64,000 bases of DNA from Methylobacillus arboreus. GTDB lineage: Bacteria; Pseudomonadota; Gammaproteobacteria; Burkholderiales; Methylophilaceae. Positions 59,126 through 64,000 of the stretch are shown piece by piece. The notes under the pieces are model-generated. The model made no database searches and was not told the DNA's origin. It was given only the letters and a program-made list of their open reading frames with translations. Every line of letters starts with the position of its first letter. Position 1 is the first letter of the stretch. The stretch lies in the NCBI RefSeq assembly GCF_020532725.1, contig NZ_JAJAVC010000003.1, positions 558,001 to 622,000 of the forward strand, read 5' to 3'. The position numbers were made by a program, and so were the translations under genes.

Positions 59126-59752
59126 ATGGCATACGATTTGGAAGAGCAGGATCAGCTGGACGCACTCAAAAGCTGGTGGAAACGTAATGGCAATATCATT
59201 GCTGGTGTTGCAGTCCTTGCACTGGTTGGCATTGGCGGCTATGAAGGCTGGAAATATTACCAGTACCAGCAGTCGGGTGCGGCTTCTGTTCAATATCAGA
59301 ACATGGCTAATACCGATATCAAGGATGCTGCAAAAATCCGTGCCTTGTCTGCGGAGCTGATGGATAAGTATTCCTCAACCCCATATGCTGGGCGGGCCGC
59401 TGTGGCTGTGGCCAAGCTCAACTACCAGGAGCAGGATATTGACAGCGCCAAAGCCCAACTGGGATGGGCTGCCAAGAATGCTAAGGAAGATGCGGTCCGG
59501 GCGATTGCATTGCTGCAACTGGCATCCATCCAATATGAAGAAAAAGCGTATGACGCTGCATTGAGTACATTGTCCGAAAAGCATGACGCTGGTTATGCCG
59601 GCCTGTTCGCAGACCTCAAGGGTGATGTTCTGGCCGCGCAAGGCAAGACCGAAGATGCCAAGGCCGCTTACAAGGAAGCGCTAGCCAAGCTGGATATCCA
59701 GGGTGATTACTACAAATATACTGAGCATAAGCTGGAAGCGCTTGGTAGTTAA
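59126..59752 (+). CDS. yfgM: YfgM-like TPR membrane protein
   Basis: A 208-residue inner-membrane protein of the UPF0070 (YfgM) family, an ancillary factor of the Sec translocon and periplasmic chaperone network. It starts AYDLEEQDQLDALKSWWKRN, has one membrane segment (IIAGVAVLALVGIGGYEGW) and a periplasmic TPR-like domain. It is followed directly by bamB, the usual order. Confidence 0.88.
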   Translation: MAYDLEEQDQLDALKSWWKRNGNIIAGVAVLALVGIGGYEGWKYYQYQQSGAASVQYQNMANTDIKDAAKIRALSAELMDKYSSTPYAGRAAVAVAKLNYQEQDIDSAKAQLGWAAKNAKEDAVRAIALLQLASIQYEEKAYDAALSTLSEKHDAGYAGLFADLKGDVLAAQGKTEDAKAAYKEALAKLDIQGDYYKYTEHKLEALGS

Positions 59753-60934
59753 GTGGAGCTAAGTTTGCGTTTAATTTCATTCCTTGTTGTCGCAGCCTTT
59801 GCCATTAGCGGTTGCACCACTATTACTGATCTCAAGACCGATATTTCCGAGCGGATGTTCGGGCGCGATCAGACGGATCCACCTGCTGAGCTGGTGGATT
59901 TCAAGCCAAGTTTGAAGCCCAGCATTGTCTGGTCTGCCAAGGTTGGTGAATCAGGTGTGGCCGATTTTATCCCGGCAGCGGCTGAAGGCTTTGTCTATGC
60001 CGCGAGCGGTAATGGCGAAATTGCCAAGTTTGAGGCGATCAAGGGCAAACAGGTCTGGAAGATTAATGCTGGCGAAGCCCTCACCGGCGGCGTGGGTCTG
60101 GGTAGCCAGCTAGTGCTCGTGGGCACACCTACGGGTTATGTATTGGCATACGACCTGGATGGCAAATTGCTCTGGAAATCCAAGGTAAGCAGTGAGGTGC
60201 TGAGTGCACCGCAGGTGGATAATGGCGTGGTGGTGGTGCGTTGTGGTGATAGCCGGATTTTCGGTCTGAATGCCAAGGACGGTGCGCGCAAGTGGGTATA
60301 TGAGCGCGCAACGCCAACTCTGACGCTGCGCAGCAGTGCGGGTGTCACTATTGCAGATGGCGCAGTCTATGCTGGTTTTGCCGGCGGCAAGCTGGTTGCA
60401 TTGCGTGCTGATGACGGCAAGACCTTGTGGGAGGCTTCTGTCTCGTTGCCCAAGGGCACAACCGAACTGGAGCGGATTGCCGATATTACCAGCCTGCCAG
60501 TGGTGGATGGTTCCCTGGTTTATTCGGTCGCCTATCAGGGGCGCGTGGCAGCTGTTGAACGCACGACAGGCCGTATCAGCTGGACACGCGATATTCCAAG
60601 TTACACCGGCCTGGGTGCCGAGGAGGCACGGGTTTATGTTTCTCATGAGACAGGTGCCGTATTTGCATTGGACTACTCCAGTGGCCGTACCTTCTGGCGT
60701 CAGGCTGATCTCAAAAACCGTCACCTGAGTGCTCCGCTACCCATGGGCGGCGTGGTGGCAGTGGGTGATGTGGAAGGCTATGTGCATTTCATGGACAGGG
60801 ATGAGGGCAACTTTGTTGCCAGGCTGCAGACAGAAAAAAGCGCCATCATGCCGCAGCCTGTTGCGCTTGGAACCAATGGCTTCCTTGTTCAAACCCGCAA
60901 GGGTGGCCTGTTCGCGGTTTCAGTCGCTCAGTAA
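59753..60934 (+). CDS. bamB: Outer-membrane assembly lipoprotein BamB
   Basis: Beta-propeller lipoprotein of the BAM complex that inserts outer-membrane proteins. The signal ends in a lipobox, AFAISGC. Repeated PQQ-like blades follow, for example [20 protein letters not shown] and [20 protein letters not shown]-like segments (here [20 protein letters not shown]). The start is either GTG 59753 or TTG 59765; the latter has GGAG seven bases before it and gives a standard signal length (389 residues). The stop shares bases with the der ATG. Confidence 0.92.
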   Translation: MELSLRLISFLVVAAFAISGCTTITDLKTDISERMFGRDQTDPPAELVDFKPSLKPSIVWSAKVGESGVADFIPAAAEGFVYAASGNGEIAKFEAIKGKQVWKINAGEALTGGVGLGSQLVLVGTPTGYVLAYDLDGKLLWKSKVSSEVLSAPQVDNGVVVVRCGDSRIFGLNAKDGARKWVYERATPTLTLRSSAGVTIADGAVYAGFAGGKLVALRADDGKTLWEASVSLPKGTTELERIADITSLPVVDGSLVYSVAYQGRVAAVERTTGRISWTRDIPSYTGLGAEEARVYVSHETGAVFALDYSSGRTFWRQADLKNRHLSAPLPMGGVVAVGDVEGYVHFMDRDEGNFVARLQTEKSAIMPQPVALGTNGFLVQTRKGGLFAVSVAQ

Positions 60935-62433
60935 TGATGCTACCCACCATTGTCCTGGTAGGCCGACCCAATGTTGGCAAATCCACCTTATTCAACCGCC
61001 TGACCAAAACACGTGATGCCTTGGTGGCAGACCTGCCCGGGCTGACGCGCGACCGCCATTATGGCCGCGGCGTAGTAGGCAGCAAGCCGTATCTGGTTGT
61101 GGATACCGGTGGTTTCGAGCCATTGGTTGATACCGGCATCCTGAAGGAAATGGCGCGCCAGACATTGCTGGCCGTTGACGAAGCCGATGTGGTGATCTTT
61201 CTGGTGGATGGGCGCAATGGCCTGGCGCCGCAAGACAAGGTGATTGCCGAGCGTCTGCGCAAGAGCCAGCGTCCTATCCTGCTGGCAGTGAACAAGACCG
61301 AAGGCATGCAGCGTGCGATTGCCAGCGCCGAGTTTCATGAGCTTGGCCTGGGTGATCCTTTATCTATTTCTTCTGCCCATGGCGAAGGCGTACGTGACCT
61401 CGTCGAACTGGCGTTGGAAAATTTCCCCGAGCCTAGCGAGGAAGAGGATGAGGCTACCAATAAGGTGCCCAAGGTGGCGATTGTCGGGCGTCCGAACGTG
61501 GGCAAGTCTACCCTGGTAAATGCATTGCTGGGCGAAGAGCGCGTGATCGCGTTCGACCAGCCCGGCACCACGCGGGATTCCATTTATTTGGATCTTGAGC
61601 GTAATGGCAAGAATTACACCATTATTGATACCGCCGGCGTGCGCAAGCGTGGCAAGGTCTTTGAGGCGGTTGAAAAATTCTCTGTCATCAAGACCATGCA
61701 GGCGATCGAGGAGGCCAATGTCGCCATCCTGGTCGTTGATGCGCAGGAAGGCATTACCGAGCAGGATGCCCACGTTTCAGCCTATATCCTCGAGAGCGGC
61801 CGTGCGTTGGTCGTGGCCGTGAACAAGTGGGATGGCCTGGAAGAGGACAAGCGCGAGTGGATCAAGCGCGAGATAGACCGCAAGCTGCAATTCCTGGATT
61901 TTGCCAAGTTCCATTACATTTCTGCGTTACGTAAAAAAGGCTTGGGCGAATTGTTTGGCTCTGTGGATGGCGCTTACAAAGCGGCCATGGCCAAGCTTTC
62001 AACGCCGCAACTGACCAGGGTACTGGAAGATGCCACTATGCAGCATCAACCACCTATCAGCAAGGGCATACGCCCCAAGCTGCGCTATGCGCACCAGGGC
62101 GGCAGCAACCCGCCGATTGTGGTGATTCACGGCAATCATATTGATGGTATCAAGGATAGTTACAGGCGATATCTTGCAGGAGTGTTCCGCAAGGCATTCC
62201 AGCTGACTGGCACGCCATTGAGGGTGCAATTCAATCAGGGTGCAAACCCATTTGCCGAGTCCGAAGAGCGCAAGCAGGGCGAGGGTATCGTCAGCATGCG
62301 CAGGCGTAAGACTGCTGAGCGTGCCGTTATGAATGCACGCAAGAATGAAGAAAAAGGGCGTAAGGTAAAGGCGCAGCCAGGTGTGGTGGCAAGTGCACGC
62401 AACTTGAAGAAAAAACCGGTGCTAAAGAAATAA
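60934..62433 (+). CDS. der: Ribosome assembly GTPase Der
   Basis: Double-domain GTPase (EngA) needed for 50S subunit assembly, 499 residues. The G1 motifs [12 protein letters not shown] (residue 9) and [12 protein letters not shown] (near residue 186) mark the two domains, with DTGGFEP and [10 protein letters not shown] as G3. A KH-like domain ([12 protein letters not shown]) follows, then a Lys-rich tail of about 60 residues. A strong terminator follows. Confidence 0.96.
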   Translation: MMLPTIVLVGRPNVGKSTLFNRLTKTRDALVADLPGLTRDRHYGRGVVGSKPYLVVDTGGFEPLVDTGILKEMARQTLLAVDEADVVIFLVDGRNGLAPQDKVIAERLRKSQRPILLAVNKTEGMQRAIASAEFHELGLGDPLSISSAHGEGVRDLVELALENFPEPSEEEDEATNKVPKVAIVGRPNVGKSTLVNALLGEERVIAFDQPGTTRDSIYLDLERNGKNYTIIDTAGVRKRGKVFEAVEKFSVIKTMQAIEEANVAILVVDAQEGITEQDAHVSAYILESGRALVVAVNKWDGLEEDKREWIKREIDRKLQFLDFAKFHYISALRKKGLGELFGSVDGAYKAAMAKLSTPQLTRVLEDATMQHQPPISKGIRPKLRYAHQGGSNPPIVVIHGNHIDGIKDSYRRYLAGVFRKAFQLTGTPLRVQFNQGANPFAESEERKQGEGIVSMRRRKTAERAVMNARKNEEKGRKVKAQPGVVASARNLKKKPVLKK

Positions 62434-62476
62434 GAGATATTGTTTGTGTATCGGTTTGTTTAGTAAGTTGAATTGA

Positions 62477-62506
62477 TTAGCCGGGCAAAAGCCCGGCTAA
62501 GTTTTT
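62477..62506. terminator. Terminator between der and bamD
   Basis: TTAGCCGGGC and GCCCGGCTAA pair perfectly around AAAA and are followed by GTTTTT. It serves der and, in the other direction, can act on the convergent bamD. Confidence 0.92.
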
Positions 62507-62516
62507 AGATGGTTTG

Positions 62517-63320
62517 TTAGAGCAGGCTTTCCCAGAACTTCCACCAGACGCGCTCTTCGCTAGGAACATTTTTCCCTAGCATCGGGCTGTCAGGGTAATT
62601 TTTTGCCAGCACGCGCTTGGTATCATCGCGCAGGTCATCCATGCTCATGGCATCGTAAGCACTGATCAGAATGACCAATGCTTCCTCGATGTGAGGCGTA
62701 TCAGGGTAGAACTCCAGTACATATTTGCAACGGTTGGCTGCAGCAACGTAAGCCTGGCGCTTCATGTAGTAACGCGCAACATGCAGTTCATGCTGCGACA
62801 ATGAATTGACCAGATAGCTCATGCGCAGGGTTGCATCCTTGACGTAGCGGCTATTGGGATAGCGGTTCACAAGTTCCTTGAGCGCAAGAAAGGATTCACG
62901 CAGCGATTTTGGATCGCGGTCGCTGATTTGTTGCTTGGTCAGTTTCTCGATCACGCCACGCTCGTTGAAGGTGGATAGCCCCTTCATGTAGTAAGCATAG
63001 TCTACGTTGGGATGGTTGGGGTGCAGCTTGATAAAGCGGTCGGCTGCCGCCATGGTCGCAGCCGGGTCATTTTTCTTGTAGTGGGCATAAATCACTTCAA
63101 GCTGGGACTGGGTGGCATAGCGGCCATGCGGATAGCGTGATTCCAGTATCTGGAAATACTTGATGGCTTTGTCATAGTCGCGGGTATTCATGTTTTCTTC
63201 CGCGGCAGCGTAGATACGCTGTACTGGCCAACCCTTGGTTTCATCCAGTTCGGTAGGCGCGCCAAAAATCGCGCAGCCCGTGAGCCAGAGTACTGCAATT
63301 AACGCTAAACTATGCTTCAT
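62517..63320 (-). CDS. bamD: Outer-membrane assembly lipoprotein BamD
   Basis: Essential TPR lipoprotein of the BAM complex, 267 residues. Signal and lipobox are LIAVLWLTGC. TPR helices from residue 30 (AAEENMNTRDYDKAIKYFQI) to 230 include QSQLEVIYAHYKKNDPAATM and the conserved FPDTPHIEEALV-like stretch (FYPDTPHIEEALVILISAYD). The gene is divergent from rluD, as in many proteobacteria. Confidence 0.94.
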   Translation of the reverse strand: MKHSLALIAVLWLTGCAIFGAPTELDETKGWPVQRIYAAAEENMNTRDYDKAIKYFQILESRYPHGRYATQSQLEVIYAHYKKNDPAATMAAADRFIKLHPNHPNVDYAYYMKGLSTFNERGVIEKLTKQQISDRDPKSLRESFLALKELVNRYPNSRYVKDATLRMSYLVNSLSQHELHVARYYMKRQAYVAAANRCKYVLEFYPDTPHIEEALVILISAYDAMSMDDLRDDTKRVLAKNYPDSPMLGKNVPSEERVWWKFWESLL

Positions 63321-63407
63321 TTACAAAATCCATGATTAAGGTTGTGGATGCCGATTAACACAATGTCACTACCCTGTATCCAGGGCGATATTTTTTGATT
63401 ATAACCG

Positions 63408-64000
63408 ATGAGCAACGCCACTACGCCTATTACGCTTACAATTACACAAGAACTTGGAGGGCTACGCCTCGACCAGGCCTTGCAGCGCCTGATGCCGGAG
63501 CATTCCCGCTCTCGCATCCAGGGCTGGATCAAGGATGGCCTGGTTACCATTGCCGAGGAAACGCCCACCGCCAAGTTCAAGGTCTGGGGCGGGGAGCAGG
63601 TGCAGATCATTGCCCAGACCGCGCCTGAAGCATTAGCTTTTGAGCCAGAAAATATTCCGCTGGATGTGGTGTTTGAAGATGAGCATATTCTCGTCATCAA
63701 CAAGCCTGCCGGCCTGGTCGTGCATCCCGCCGCGGGCAACTGGAACGGCACACTGCTCAACGCCTTGCTCTACCATGCACCACAACTCAAGGATGTGCCA
63801 CGTGCTGGCATCGTGCATCGGCTTGATAAAGACACCAGCGGCCTGCTGGTTGTTGCCAAGACGCTAGCGGCGCAGACCAACCTGGTGCGCCAGTTGCAGG
63901 CACGCACGGTCAAGCGCGAGTATCGCACCATTGTCTGGGGGCAGGTGTGGCGCAACGGCAAGATAGACCAGCCTATAGGGCGCCATCCGCATGCGCGGAC
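63408..64000 (+). CDS. rluD: 23S rRNA pseudouridine synthase RluD (5' part)
   Basis: The frame from ATG 63408 runs off the window end, giving 197 residues. The N-terminal S4 domain is seen as LRLDQALQRLMPEHSRSRIQ and WIKDGLVTI. The catalytic domain shows VFEDEHILVINKPAGLVVHP and the active-site Asp in GIVHRLDKDTSGLLVVAKT. RluD modifies U1911, U1915 and U1917 in helix 69 of 23S rRNA. The ribosome site is weak. The divergent partner is bamD, 87 bases away. Confidence 0.93.
   Translation, partial: MSNATTPITLTITQELGGLRLDQALQRLMPEHSRSRIQGWIKDGLVTIAEETPTAKFKVWGGEQVQIIAQTAPEALAFEPENIPLDVVFEDEHILVINKPAGLVVHPAAGNWNGTLLNALLYHAPQLKDVPRAGIVHRLDKDTSGLLVVAKTLAAQTNLVRQLQARTVKREYRTIVWGQVWRNGKIDQPIGRHPHAR

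Noticed and set aside
1-64000. CRISPR arrays, rRNA genes, intact insertion sequences and a replication origin
   Set aside because: No regularly spaced direct repeats with unique spacers, no rRNA-like stretches, no complete transposase with terminal repeats and no cluster of DnaA boxes were seen.

Overview
The window reads as chromosomal DNA of an obligate or restricted methylotrophic betaproteobacterium of the family Methylophilaceae, most like Methylobacillus. This rests on gene content: a tetrahydromethanopterin (H4MPT) formaldehyde-oxidation pathway stands beside the ribulose monophosphate (RuMP) cycle enzymes hps and phi, and both are followed by betaproteobacterial housekeeping order (ndk-rlmN-pilW-rodZ-ispG-hisS-yfgM-bamB-der). 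The species is inferred and was not checked against any database.

Region 1 (about 1-20 kb) is a one-carbon module. On the minus strand lies fhcBADC (formyltransferase/hydrolase complex). Divergent from it run a beta-RFAP synthase, mtdB, an ATP-grasp gene, mch, a RimK-like ATP-grasp gene and a CitG-like gene. Next come transaldolase, hps, phi and fae, each with its own leader or terminator. A set of genes resembling archaeal methanofuran/methanopterin biosynthesis follows: a HisA-like TIM barrel, an MfnD-like ATP-grasp ligase, an MfnF-like hydantoinase-fold protein, pabB, an MfnE-like amino acid kinase and a pterin dehydratase-like protein. Together they make the carriers (methylofuran, dephospho-H4MPT), bind formaldehyde (Fae), oxidise it to formate (MtdB, Mch, Fhc) or fix it into hexulose phosphate (Hps, Phi, Tal).

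Region 2 (20.2-31 kb) is a complete tad/flp pilus operon: Flp pilin, prepilin peptidase, TadE, RcpC, RcpA secretin, TadZ, TadA, TadB, TadC, TadD, a DUF3613-type protein and TadG.

Region 3 (31-37.2 kb, minus strand) is a tripartite RND efflux operon of the heavy-metal type, followed by a small exported protein and a SugE/Gdx-type exporter.

Region 4 (37.4-48.1 kb) is an AT-rich, decayed island around two tRNA-Leu genes. Each tRNA has a broken tyrosine recombinase at its 3' side. The island also holds phage tail and lysis remnants, two broken paralogous PEP-CTERM genes, an orphan 591-residue protein and a radical SAM protein with a second cysteine cluster.

Region 5 (48.1-64 kb) is conserved core: rnr, rlmB, ndk, rlmN, pilW, rodZ, ispG, hisS, two oligopeptide-type ABC ATPases, yfgM, bamB, der, bamD and the start of rluD.

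The strongest candidate for something undescribed is a pair of dispersed, structured elements (13723-13980 and 27123-27309). They share a core but have unrelated closing arms that remain self-complementary. Every non-Watson-Crick pair in their two main stems is a G-U pair on the + strand, which points to a folded RNA rather than a DNA palindrome.
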